DNA of 64,000 bases. It comes from Enterococcus lemanii. GTDB lineage: Bacteria > Bacillota > Bacilli > Lactobacillales > Enterococcaceae. The stretch spans positions 1-64,000 of the forward strand of contig NZ_JAFBFD010000005.1 in assembly GCF_016909125.1 (NCBI RefSeq). The letters are read 5' to 3'. Of the stretch, positions 1 to 7,381 are shown piece by piece. Each line of letters begins with the position of its first letter. Positions within the stretch are counted from its first letter, which is position 1. A program made the position numbers and the translations under genes. The notes below the pieces were generated by a model. That model was not told where the DNA came from. It worked only from the letters and a program-made list of their open reading frames with translations, and did no database searches.

Positions 1-474
1 GAATTGCATGCTTTGGATTTAGAACCCATCATTCCACTAAAATCCGTGCCGAAAAACGATGGAGAAGTCGATGCTTTTTACGCCCCAACTTGCCTGCTTG
101 AACATAGCTACAAATATGATAGCTATGATCGTCGATATGGTGCCATTAAATATGTTCAGCCGAAAAGCCACTGTAAAACTTGCCCGTTACAGCATGAAGG
201 CCTGTGCCAAAAAGTGATAAAAATCAAACAAATGAATGATCCAAGAAAGTACAATCATCCAGCTCGTGGCACGCAGTCTTGGGTGTTAAAATATAACGAA
301 CGAAGCAGCGTGGAGCGGGTCAACGCTTATTTAAAAGAGAATTACCAACTCAACGATACTCGTTTTTACAAAGCCCAGCATGCCGTTGTTTTTTACCATT
401 TAATCCAACTTACTTACAATGCTCGAACCTTTGCGAATCAACGTTTTGCCAAAAAAGTAACCGAAAAGGAATAG
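1..474 (+). mobile_element. IS1182-family transposase, C-terminal part
   Basis: The reading frame is open to the left window edge, so only the last ~157 residues of a DDE transposase are visible. A Cys cluster of the zinc-knuckle kind (CKTCPLQHEGLC) lies near residue 60. The region from NERSSVERVNAYLKENY onward fits the segment that carries the final acidic residue of the DDE triad in IS1182/IS4-like transposases. The frame ends at TAG 472-474. The outer end of the element probably lies near 540-557, where it meets a broken MarR-type gene on the other strand. Family assignment rests on recognition of the motif pattern. The terminal repeats cannot be defined because the other end is outside the window. 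Confidence 0.75.
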
Positions 475-554
475 TCATGAAATTTCGAAAAATTTACACA
501 ATTCGAAATTGGATGAGTGTTGTCTTTTCTATAAAAGTGAATTATGAAATTGGT

Positions 555-608
555 TCCATTAAAAACTTCCACTAATAAATTATTGATACTTTCAAAATCA
601 GGGCTCAT
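555..608 (-). pseudogene. fabT: FabT-like MarR regulator, N-terminal remnant
   Basis: An ATG at 608-606 follows a good ribosome site (GGTGAGGAA). The first ~17 codons read MSPDFESINNLLVEVFN, like the N-terminus of FabT, the MarR-type repressor of type II fatty acid synthesis in lactic acid bacteria. After VFN the frame runs into sequence that is antisense to the transposase end and no longer resembles a regulator. The double FabT-type operator just upstream supports the identity. From memory, the E. faecalis fab operon lies near the bgsA/bgsB genes, which are also close here; that is family knowledge, not something seen. The rest of the gene, and any fab genes, would lie left of the window. 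Confidence 0.6.
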
Positions 609-624
609 TTCCTCACCATCCAAA

Positions 625-659
625 TAGTTTGATTATCAAATCATTTGACAATCAAACTA
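625..659. promoter_or_regulatory. Double FabT-type operator palindrome
   Basis: Two inverted sites, TAGTTTGATTATCAAA (625-640) and TTTGACAATCAAACTA (644-659), form a near-perfect 35 bp palindrome. Each arm is also close to a palindrome of the known FabT box type (TTTGATTATCAAA). It lies 17 bp upstream of the remnant start codon, as expected for autoregulation of fabT and its operon. The call rests on motif similarity and position. Confidence 0.65.
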
Positions 660-741
660 TAATTTATATTGGTAATAAATGCAAGCTTATTTTTCATTAT
701 TTAAACAGTAAACAAGCTTATTTTTTATATTTATATAACAA

Positions 742-763
742 AAACACTGATAAATCAGTGTTT
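742..763 (-). terminator. Hairpin with T-tract, possible terminator
   Basis: AAACACTGA and TCAGTGTTT pair with a TAAA loop. On the minus strand the stem runs straight into TTTTTGTT, so it could end transcripts coming from the ykuJ side before the fabT promoter. The surrounding 660-884 stretch is very AT-rich and shows no gene. It also holds two 13 bp direct copies of CAAGCTTATTTTT at 682-694 and 713-725. Confidence 0.45.
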
Positions 764-814
764 GAAAGGTTTTTATAAAAAATAAAATACATTTAAATAT
801 TTTATTCAAATTTG

Positions 815-834
815 CTTGTTTTCAAGAAAACAAG
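815..834. repeat. 20 bp perfect palindrome
   Basis: CTTGTTTTC and GAAAACAAG are exact inverted copies separated only by AA. There is no T-tract and almost no loop, so it looks more like a protein-binding site than a terminator. No regulator can be named. Confidence 0.4.
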
Positions 835-884
835 GTAGAAATTCTTGAAAAGCAAAAATATATTTTACAAAGCTTAAGTGGTGT

Positions 885-927
885 AAAAAAACTGAAAAGC
901 AGGATTTATCCTTCTTTCCAGTTTTTT
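885..927 (-). terminator. Terminator of ykuJ
   Basis: The stem pairs AACTG with CAGTT and contains an inner GGAT/ATCC helix. T-tracts flank it on both sides, and it abuts the ykuJ stop codon. Confidence 0.75.
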
Positions 928-928
928 A

Positions 929-1159
929 TTATTGAATTAAATCATAAATTTCAATAGCTACCATGTCGATATTATCAAATTGATATGGCTGATTTGACTG
1001 ACTCTCAGTTAATTCAAAAGTTTCTGTTGAATGATCATAGCTAACGGTACATTTTTCCACGCCTTCTTTTTCAAAACGACGAATTTGCACTTCATTATCT
1101 TGTGCTTCAATCATTGCCTCTAAACGCTTAATGATCGCGACTAATTGAGAATGTTTCAT
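929..1159 (-). CDS. ykuJ: YkuJ/DUF1797 family protein
   Basis: This 76-residue protein matches the small YkuJ family of Firmicutes. The order is an N-terminal amphipathic helix (LVAIIKRLEAMIEAQ), the RRFEKEG turn, then CTVSYDHSTETFEL. Length is normal for the family. The start is set by AGGAGG eight bases before ATG. The family's cellular role is not established, and structures show a small alpha/beta fold. It is transcribed alone, with a terminator at its stop codon. Downstream on the same strand lies the IS-disrupted fabT-like gene. Confidence 0.85.
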   Translation of the reverse strand: MKHSQLVAIIKRLEAMIEAQDNEVQIRRFEKEGVEKCTVSYDHSTETFELTESQSNQPYQFDNIDMVAIEIYDLIQ

Positions 1160-1248
1160 TCACTAGTCCTCCTTTTTCTCACTTCTGTTACATTGTATCA
1201 AAAGTATAGAGCTCTTGCATTTATTTTTAGCATTTTTTTTAATTTTTT

Positions 1249-2127
1249 TTATTCTTTTTCATTTGTCGGCCACCAAAGTTTAATTAAGGCTTGCGTTCCG
1301 GCATCAGAAAAGCCTTCCTCGGCTAAGTTTTCATACAACTTAAGAGCTAAATCAGTCATTGGCAAAGCTAAATTCATTTTCTCAGCTTCGTCTAAAGCAA
1401 TTTTTAAATCCTTAACAAAATGTTTAACAAAGAAGCCGGCACTATAATCATTGGCTAAAATTCGTGGCCCATAGTTGGTAAGCGACCAATTGGCGGCACT
1501 TCCTCCTGATAAGGTTGCGATAACCTTATCTAGATCTAATCCAGCTTTTTTTGCATAAACGAGCGTCTCTGTTAAGCCAAGCATCGTGCTTGCTACCATA
1601 ATTTGATTTGCCATCTTGGTGTGTTGCCCTTTGCCAGCACTACCATGGAGCGTGAAGCTTTGACCAAACGCTTGAAAGAGTGGCAAAACTTTTTCGTAAA
1701 TCGCTTTTTCGCCACCGACCATAATAGTTAAGGTTCCTTTTTGCGCTCCTAAATCCCCACCTGAGACAGGCGCATCCAGACTATGTGCTTGACGCTTGTT
1801 TGCGGCTTCTGCAATTTTCACCGCTAAAGAAGGCGTACTTGTGGTCAAATCAACAAATATTTTATTCGTAATATCAGTAGCAAACAAGCCCGTTTCAGCA
1901 GTAAAATAGATTGCTTCAACGTCATTTGGATAGCCTACCATTGTAAAAATGATGTCACTGGCTTGTGCGACTTGCTTTGGTGTCTCGCCCCACTTTGCAC
2001 CCATTTGAATTAGTTCATCTGCTTTACTCTTAGTCCGAGTATAAAGGGTGACTTCATAACCTTTTTTCATTAAATGTTTGACAATTGACTGGCCCATTAC
2101 CCCTGTACCAATAAATCCTACTTTCAT
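1249..2127 (-). CDS. NAD(P)-dependent 3-hydroxyisobutyrate dehydrogenase-family oxidoreductase
   Basis: This ~292-residue beta-hydroxyacid dehydrogenase has the N-terminal Rossmann glycine motif GFIGTGVMG. The substrate-loop motif DAPVSGGDLGAQKGTL lies near residue 120. The catalytic Lys is in GKGQHTKMANQIM near residue 170. Members reduce or oxidise short beta-hydroxy acids such as tartronate semialdehyde or 3-hydroxyisobutyrate, and the substrate here cannot be told. An in-frame GTG exists at 2139, but AAAGGTGG lies 8-9 bases before the ATG at 2127, so 2127 is chosen. It lies 22 bases downstream of bgsB and may be read from the same transcript. Confidence 0.8.
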   Translation of the reverse strand: MKVGFIGTGVMGQSIVKHLMKKGYEVTLYTRTKSKADELIQMGAKWGETPKQVAQASDIIFTMVGYPNDVEAIYFTAETGLFATDITNKIFVDLTTSTPSLAVKIAEAANKRQAHSLDAPVSGGDLGAQKGTLTIMVGGEKAIYEKVLPLFQAFGQSFTLHGSAGKGQHTKMANQIMVASTMLGLTETLVYAKKAGLDLDKVIATLSGGSAANWSLTNYGPRILANDYSAGFFVKHFVKDLKIALDEAEKMNLALPMTDLALKLYENLAEEGFSDAGTQALIKLWWPTNEKE

Positions 2128-2149
2128 TTTTACGCCCACCTTTAATTTA

Positions 2150-3382
2150 TTATTTCACTAAAATTTTGAATGATTTCAATTTACTTTTTAAACTTTCACT
2201 CTTTGAATGTTCCATTTTTTCTTGTGTAAGCTGTTGAAAATGTTGTTGCATTTCTAAATAAAATCGAATCATCTCTTCGCCAAAATACTCGGCCGAAATT
2301 TCATGCATTTTCACTTGATGAACAATCGGATCAAATGGTTGATCCACTTGCATATAAGCTAAAACAGTTTTAGGAAAATCTTCTTCTTTTTTAAAAGTAC
2401 AACCAAGCGACGGGTGACTTAAGAGATTATCTAAATAATCATTACCTAAAACAACCATTTGCGTTTTCGCTGCCATCGCTTCAGTATAAGTTAATCCTTG
2501 GGTCTCAGAGGTTGAAGCACTCACAAGGTACTTCGCCGCTCGATAATAGATTGCAACATCTTCATTTGGAACTTCTCCGACAAATATAACAAAAGAAGTT
2601 AAGTTCATTTTTTCTACAAGTTGTTGAAGCTCTTCTTTATATGGGCCGTTACCAACAATCATTAGTCGAACTTGCGGTTGTTGTTCAATGATTTGAGGCA
2701 AGCCACGAATAATCGCTTGGATATTCTTTTCATAAGAAAGCCGGCTCAATGAAAGTAGTAAGACGTTCTCTGGTCCCACGTTCCACGACTCACGAACAGA
2801 GGCAACCATTTTTTCAGTAATATCGGTTCGATCAAAGCGTTCTAAATGGATACCGGTTGGAATAATTCGCATCGGAACCGTTGCACCATACCGGCGAAGC
2901 GTATCAACAACTCTTTGGCTCGGACAAACAATCCCTGTCGAATGATTAACAAATTGGCGCGAAAGGTATTTTACATGGCTTGGTCGTACAATTTTTCCTT
3001 TTGCAACATAATGTAAATAATCTTCGTACATCGTGTGGTACGTATGAATAACTGGGATTTTCATTTTTTTTGCAACGAGTTTCCCTAATAAACCCGCACC
3101 AAATTCTGTATGGGTATGGATCAAATCTAATTCGTGCATTTTAGCCATTAAGTAAGCATCCCACATTCCTCGGATAACGACTCTTCTTTCTTTAAATGAA
3201 ATAAAAGGGACGCTTGGCATGCGTATGATATTTACTTCATCTTTAGGTGCTTTTGGATCTGTTGTTGTAAAAATGAGTACCTCATGTCCTTGTTTTTCCA
3301 GCTGATCTTTTAATGTCTTAATTGATGTCGCTACTCCGCTAACTTGTGGCAGATAAGTATCGGTAAAAAAACCAATTTTCAC
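2150..3382 (-). CDS. bgsB: 1,2-diacylglycerol 3-glucosyltransferase (BgsB type)
   Basis: This 410-residue GT4 glycosyltransferase starts MKIGFFTDTYLPQVSGVATS, typical of diacylglycerol glucosyltransferases. The acceptor-side EFGAGLLG segment is near residue 95. The nucleotide-sugar EX7E motif lies in ETQGLTYTEAMA near residue 290. The enzyme family adds glucose to diacylglycerol at the inner face of the membrane, giving the monoglucosyl lipid used for glycolipids and as lipoteichoic acid anchor. It follows bgsA by 20 bases, matching the paired bgsA-bgsB genes of Enterococcus faecalis. The basic, Lys-rich C-terminus would suit membrane binding. Confidence 0.85.
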   Translation of the reverse strand: MKIGFFTDTYLPQVSGVATSIKTLKDQLEKQGHEVLIFTTTDPKAPKDEVNIIRMPSVPFISFKERRVVIRGMWDAYLMAKMHELDLIHTHTEFGAGLLGKLVAKKMKIPVIHTYHTMYEDYLHYVAKGKIVRPSHVKYLSRQFVNHSTGIVCPSQRVVDTLRRYGATVPMRIIPTGIHLERFDRTDITEKMVASVRESWNVGPENVLLLSLSRLSYEKNIQAIIRGLPQIIEQQPQVRLMIVGNGPYKEELQQLVEKMNLTSFVIFVGEVPNEDVAIYYRAAKYLVSASTSETQGLTYTEAMAAKTQMVVLGNDYLDNLLSHPSLGCTFKKEEDFPKTVLAYMQVDQPFDPIVHQVKMHEISAEYFGEEMIRFYLEMQQHFQQLTQEKMEHSKSESLKSKLKSFKILVK

Positions 3383-3402
3383 AAAAAAACCTCCTAACTT
3401 CC

Positions 3403-4413
3403 CTAATTAATAGAAAGTACCTCTTCGTATACATTTTTTAATTGCTTGCCTATTTCTTTTAAATTCCTTGCCTCTGCACTCAACAATCCTTTTTGTGTTA
3501 AATCTGGTAATTGTCCTTCAACAATTTTTTCTAAATAATTAGCAAATTCTTCGTTTGTTTTTCCCATGTAACAATTCTCTCCATGAAATAACCATTCATC
3601 ATAAACAGGAATTTTTCTAACTAAAATATTTTGTCGACTGGCTAATGCTTCTAACACAACAATTCCTTCTGTTTCTTCATAGGAAGGAAAGAAAAATAAA
3701 TCCGCACCAGAATAAGCCCCCTCTAAAATATCACCTTTGATGTACCCGGGGAATATGACATTGCTTGGATGGTTACCTTGAACAATTTTTCTAATTTGAC
3801 TAGGAATTGAATACAATGGCGTATCTCCAAACCAAATAAACGTATATTGTGGAAATTTTTTAGCGATTTCAATAAAATCAATAATTCCTTTCCGCTCAAA
3901 ATATAAGCCCACTGAAATAATTACTTTTTGATCCGCAGCTAAGCCAAAATACGCGCGAAATTTTTCTTCTTTGGATTGGTTAGGAGCATACTTTTCAATT
4001 TCAATCCCATTCGAAATCACATCGATTGGTTGCTTGATGCCATAACTATGGATGAGTTTTTTTGAATAAGGAGTTGGCGTAATCAAGCGATCGGCAGAGG
4101 AATACAATCGAACTAAGCGTTTTTTATAAAGAGAGGATAGCTGATTTGAGCCTATAAAAGAATTGCGAAAATCTTCTTCCGTTGAATGCGCATGATATAT
4201 AATTTTCTTTTGATTTTTCCGGGCTTGTTTAATCACTTTTTGACTATGAATGCCGTAAGTATTGATATGTAATATATCATAATCTGTTTGATTTAATTCG
4301 CAAGTATATTCAACATCGACCGCCTCTAACGCTTTTCTTTGGTGGTCGTAGGCACGGCCAATTCCTGATTTTGAAAGTAGGTGTTTTCCTTCAAAATAAA
4401 GCAACACTTTCAT
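3403..4413 (-). CDS. bgsA: Glycolipid glucosyltransferase (BgsA type)
   Basis: This 336-residue GT4 enzyme starts MKVLLYFEGKHLLSKSGIGRA, resembling enterococcal BgsA. BgsA adds the second glucose to monoglucosyl-diacylglycerol to make the diglucosyl glycolipid. The EX7E motif is in EETEGIVVLEALA near residue 250, and a donor-binding GxY-FERKG segment is near 170. The ribosome site TTAGGAGGG precedes ATG. It is the first gene of the bgsA-bgsB unit; a possible -10 (TATACT) lies about 40 bases upstream, but no clear -35 is seen. Assignment of the second-glucose step rests on resemblance and gene order. Confidence 0.82.
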   Translation of the reverse strand: MKVLLYFEGKHLLSKSGIGRAYDHQRKALEAVDVEYTCELNQTDYDILHINTYGIHSQKVIKQARKNQKKIIYHAHSTEEDFRNSFIGSNQLSSLYKKRLVRLYSSADRLITPTPYSKKLIHSYGIKQPIDVISNGIEIEKYAPNQSKEEKFRAYFGLAADQKVIISVGLYFERKGIIDFIEIAKKFPQYTFIWFGDTPLYSIPSQIRKIVQGNHPSNVIFPGYIKGDILEGAYSGADLFFFPSYEETEGIVVLEALASRQNILVRKIPVYDEWLFHGENCYMGKTNEEFANYLEKIVEGQLPDLTQKGLLSAEARNLKEIGKQLKNVYEEVLSIN

Positions 4414-4782
4414 GAAGTTTCCCTCCTAAGTTATTTTCTTGCCTAAGTATAACATAGGAGATTAAGCAATTCCCCCTTCTATAGTCTGATTTTTTAACCC
4501 AACGATTTTTAGAGTTTATTTTTAAACAAACAGATTAATCAAAATCTGCAAAAGTAAGTGGCGGGTAAATTTGTGATTTATATATTAGAAGCTTCCGATC
4601 TTGATAAAAGTCCACGATTTTCCGTGTTTTACCGTTAAAAGTCTTGCATTTATTCTATAAAATATCGAAGTCAAACTAAAACGGCCCCATAGATAAGAAT
4701 AGTTTGAAAAAAGCACCTGAGCGATTGGGCCACTTTACTTAATCGGCAGACATTATATAAGGTATCTCTCTTGAAATTCAAA
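4414..4782. other. Intergenic stretch, no gene seen
   Basis: About 370 bases between bgsA and the ptsI terminator. It carries the bgsA leader and ribosome site, and otherwise AT-rich sequence. I see no ORF with a ribosome site, no tRNA and no recognisable riboswitch. Confidence 0.5.
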
Positions 4783-4824
4783 AAAACACGTACTCTTGTC
4801 CGAATCGACAAGAGTACGTGTTTT
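4783..4824 (-). terminator. Strong terminator after ptsHI
   Basis: An 18 bp perfect stem (arms 4783-4800 and 4807-4824) encloses a six-base loop, with a T-tract following on the minus strand. It lies just past the ptsI stop codon. Confidence 0.9.
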
Positions 4825-4832
4825 AAAAAAGG

Positions 4833-6560
4833 TTATTTGATGTATTCTTCCATAATTTCAAGAACATCTTCCATTGTATCGCACTCTGTTAAGGGACGAT
4901 CAGCTAATTCTTTCATTTTACTTGTATCTAATTTTTTCATTAGGCTACGAGTTTTAAGGATTGAAGTCGCACTCATAGAAAATTCGTCCAGACCAATTCC
5001 CATTAACAATGGAACAGCAGTTTGATCGCCAGCCATCTCGCCACACATACCTGCCCATTTCCCTTCAGCATGTGCTGCATCAACTACATTTTTAATTAAA
5101 CGTAAGATTGATGGGTTATATGGTTGGTAAAGGTAAGAAACTTGTTCGTTCATACGGTCTGCAGCCATTGTATATTGAATTAAGTCGTTGGTTCCAATAC
5201 TGAAGAAATCAACTTCTTTTGCAAAGCGATCAGCAATGATAGCTGCTGCCGGAATTTCAATCATGATACCAACTTGAATCGTATCAGAAACGGTTACTCC
5301 TTCAGCAATTAATTTTGCTTTTTCTTCATCGTATAGTTTTTTCGCTGCTCTAAATTCTTTCAAAGTAGCAACCATTGGGAACATGATACGTAAGTTACCA
5401 TACACAGAAGCACGTAATAACGCACGTAATTGTGTACGGAACATGCCCTCACCTAGTTCAGATAAACTAATACGCAATGCACGATAACCTAAGAATGGGT
5501 TCATTTCGTGTGGTAATTTTAGATAAGGTAATTCCTTATCACCACCGATGTCCATTGTGCGAACAACGACTGGTTTACCATCCATGCCTTCTAGTACTGC
5601 TTTATAAGCTTCAAATTGATCTTCTTCTGTTGGGAAATCAGGCGAGTCCATATATAGGAACTCTGTACGATACAACCCAACTCCTTCAGCGCCATTGTTA
5701 TGAACACCCTCTAAATCTTTAGGTGTTCCAATGTTTGCTGCTAGTTCAAAGTGTTTGCCGTCTGCCGTTACTGTTTCAGCATTTTTTAATTTTTCCCATT
5801 CCGCTTTTTGTGCAGCATATGCTTCACCAGCTTTTAGGAACTCAGCTTTTTGTGCTTCTGTTGGATGCACAATGACATCGCCTTCGATTCCATTTACTGC
5901 TAAAATATCACCAGCTTTTACTTTATCTGTAATTACACCGGTTCCAACAATTGCAGGAATTTCTAAAGAACGAGCCATAATGGCTGAGTGAGAAGTACGT
6001 CCACCAATATCCGTTACAAAGGCTTTCACAAAATTACGATCTAATTGAGCAGTATCGCTTGGCGTTAAATCGTGTGCGACAACAATTACTTCTTCGTTAA
6101 TCATTGATGGGTTTGGCAATGTAACATTTAATAAGTGAGCTAAAACACGTTTAGCTACATCGCGGATATCCGCGGCTCTTTCTTGCATGTAAGCATTGTC
6201 TTCCATCGCTTCAAACATCCCAATATACATATCCGTTACTTCTTTCAATGCAGACTCTGCATTGACTTTTGTATCAGTAATTGTTTGTTTGATTTGACCA
6301 ACCATTTCTGGATCACTTAAGACCATTAAATGTGCATCGAAGACTTGTGCCTCTTCTTCGCCTAAGCTTTGTGCTGTTTTATTTCGAATTTGTTGTAATT
6401 CGTCAGAAGATTTGCTTAACGCTTCATCTAATCTAACCGTTTCTGCAGAAGTATCTTCTACCGTTGTTTTTGTAAAGGATAAGTCAGGTTGTACTAATAG
6501 ATAGGCTTTTGCAACAGCGACTCCATCACTTGCAGCAATTCCTTTTAGCATTTCAACCAT
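4833..6560 (-). CDS. ptsI: Phosphoenolpyruvate-protein phosphotransferase, enzyme I
   Basis: Enzyme I takes phosphate from PEP and passes it to HPr, driving all PTS sugar uptake in the cytoplasm. At 575 residues it has normal length. The phospho-accepting His lies in [13 protein letters not shown] near residue 190. PEP-binding elements include [11 protein letters not shown] near 297, and the catalytic Cys is in [13 protein letters not shown] near 503. Its start overlaps the ptsH stop by one base, the usual tight ptsHI coupling. M1 or M4 could be the start; the overlap favours M1. Confidence 0.97.
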   Translation of the reverse strand: MVEMLKGIAASDGVAVAKAYLLVQPDLSFTKTTVEDTSAETVRLDEALSKSSDELQQIRNKTAQSLGEEEAQVFDAHLMVLSDPEMVGQIKQTITDTKVNAESALKEVTDMYIGMFEAMEDNAYMQERAADIRDVAKRVLAHLLNVTLPNPSMINEEVIVVAHDLTPSDTAQLDRNFVKAFVTDIGGRTSHSAIMARSLEIPAIVGTGVITDKVKAGDILAVNGIEGDVIVHPTEAQKAEFLKAGEAYAAQKAEWEKLKNAETVTADGKHFELAANIGTPKDLEGVHNNGAEGVGLYRTEFLYMDSPDFPTEEDQFEAYKAVLEGMDGKPVVVRTMDIGGDKELPYLKLPHEMNPFLGYRALRISLSELGEGMFRTQLRALLRASVYGNLRIMFPMVATLKEFRAAKKLYDEEKAKLIAEGVTVSDTIQVGIMIEIPAAAIIADRFAKEVDFFSIGTNDLIQYTMAADRMNEQVSYLYQPYNPSILRLIKNVVDAAHAEGKWAGMCGEMAGDQTAVPLLMGIGLDEFSMSATSILKTRSLMKKLDTSKMKELADRPLTECDTMEDVLEIMEEYIK

Positions 6561-6826
6561 TAGTTAGACAATCCTTCCTTTTTCATTGTTTCAGCGATTG
6601 CAACCATTGCTTCTGCTTCGTCTGTTCCTTCAATAGTAATTGTTACATCAGATCCTTGACCTACGCCTAAAGACATAACGCCCATGATTGATTTAAGGTT
6701 TACTGATTTACCTTTGTACTCTAAGTTAATATCAGAGTTAAATTTGCTCGCTGTTTGAACTAATAAAGTTGCAGGACGCGCATGAATTCCTGTCTCAGCA
6801 ATTACGTGAAAATCTTTCTTTTCCAT
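6560..6826 (-). CDS. ptsH: Phosphocarrier protein HPr
   Basis: HPr carries phosphate from enzyme I to the sugar-specific EIIA proteins. When phosphorylated on Ser46 by HPrK it is the corepressor of CcpA. The 88-residue sequence has His15 in GIHARPAT and the regulatory Ser in [12 protein letters not shown]. The ribosome site GAAGGAG precedes ATG. It is the first gene of ptsHI. The candidate cre site upstream of galK in this window would link the two through CcpA. Confidence 0.97.
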   Translation of the reverse strand: MEKKDFHVIAETGIHARPATLLVQTASKFNSDINLEYKGKSVNLKSIMGVMSLGVGQGSDVTITIEGTDEAEAMVAIAETMKKEGLSN

Positions 6827-6923
6827 ATCGATTAATCTCCTTCATGAAATCAATTATTTTTTTAAGGAACCTTAATTAGATATCGTGTAGATGGCTAATT
6901 ATAAGTTACCCTTTCAATAGTTA

Positions 6924-6952
6924 AGGTTACCATTTTTTTAAGACTTAGACAA
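6924..6952 (-). promoter_or_regulatory. ptsH promoter candidate
   Basis: On the minus strand TTGTCT (-35, 6947-6952) and TAACCT (-10, 6924-6929) are spaced by 17 bases, about 100 bases before the ptsH start. A second possible -10 (TATAAT) lies closer to the gene without a good -35. Confidence 0.5.
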
Positions 6953-6986
6953 CTATTTTTGTAATAATTACTAATAATCTCCTAGA

Positions 6987-7178
6987 TTATTTGTTCAAGT
7001 TGACATATCGGTAAACAACCGTTCCTTCTAATTCTGCTTCACCGACATAAGCTTCTCGGTTTTCTAAAGTTAACCAAACCTCGCGAAATGAGATGAATTC
7101 GTCTCGTTTCACAATAATTTCAGTAATTTCACCGTCCCTTAGTTGCTGAAGCTCTTCAATAAAATTCCGTTCACTCAT
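6987..7178 (-). CDS. Small conserved-looking protein of unknown function
   Basis: I do not recognise this 63-residue protein. It starts MSERNFIEELQQLRDGEITEI and is rich in Glu and hydrophobic beta-like segments (FISFREVWLTL, TVVYRYVNL), suggesting a small folded domain. It has no membrane segment or Cys. It is divergent from clpE with about 200 bases between them, and is upstream of ptsH on the same strand. The ribosome site before ATG is weak (GAGGTG about 10 bases away). Its coding look is good, but the function is open. Confidence 0.6.
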   Translation of the reverse strand: MSERNFIEELQQLRDGEITEIIVKRDEFISFREVWLTLENREAYVGEAELEGTVVYRYVNLNK

Positions 7179-7274
7179 TTATATTTATTCACCTCGAATC
7201 TTCTTATTTTCTACTTAATTATAAGCGTTTTTCTTTCACTTGCAAAGAATCCTTTAAGCACTCAGGTAAATTGC

Positions 7275-7302
7275 TTGCCAATTTTTCAATTCCTTGTATA
7301 AT
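7275..7302 (+). promoter_or_regulatory. clpE promoter
   Basis: TTGCCA (7275-7280) and an extended -10, TTGTATAAT (TATAAT 7297-7302), are spaced by 16 bases. The CtsR operator starts 11 bases after the -10, over the likely transcription start. Confidence 0.8.
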
Positions 7303-7313
7303 AAAATCACAAA

Positions 7314-7330
7314 GGTCAAAATAGGTCAAT
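7314..7330 (+). promoter_or_regulatory. CtsR operator (heptad repeat)
   Basis: GGTCAAA-ATA-GGTCAAT matches the CtsR direct heptad repeat, with one mismatch in the last base. It overlaps the predicted start of clpE transcription. CtsR represses clp genes in low-GC Gram-positives and releases them on heat stress. Confidence 0.88.
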
Positions 7331-7381
7331 GAATTATTTTAACCTTTTAAAAATTCCCTAAAGAAAGCTAGGTGTGAAAAT

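Noticed and set aside
438-623. 61-residue minus-strand ORF read as one protein
   Set aside because: Only its first part, from the internal ATG at 608, resembles a gene. The rest is antisense to the transposase end, so it was called a remnant instead.
1145-1447. 100-residue plus-strand ORF
   Set aside because: It is antisense to the oxidoreductase gene, which has clear motifs and a ribosome site.
4500-4780. Possible regulatory RNA between bgsA and ptsI
   Set aside because: Some short inverted pieces are present, but no consistent fold, consensus or T-tract apart from the ptsI terminator.
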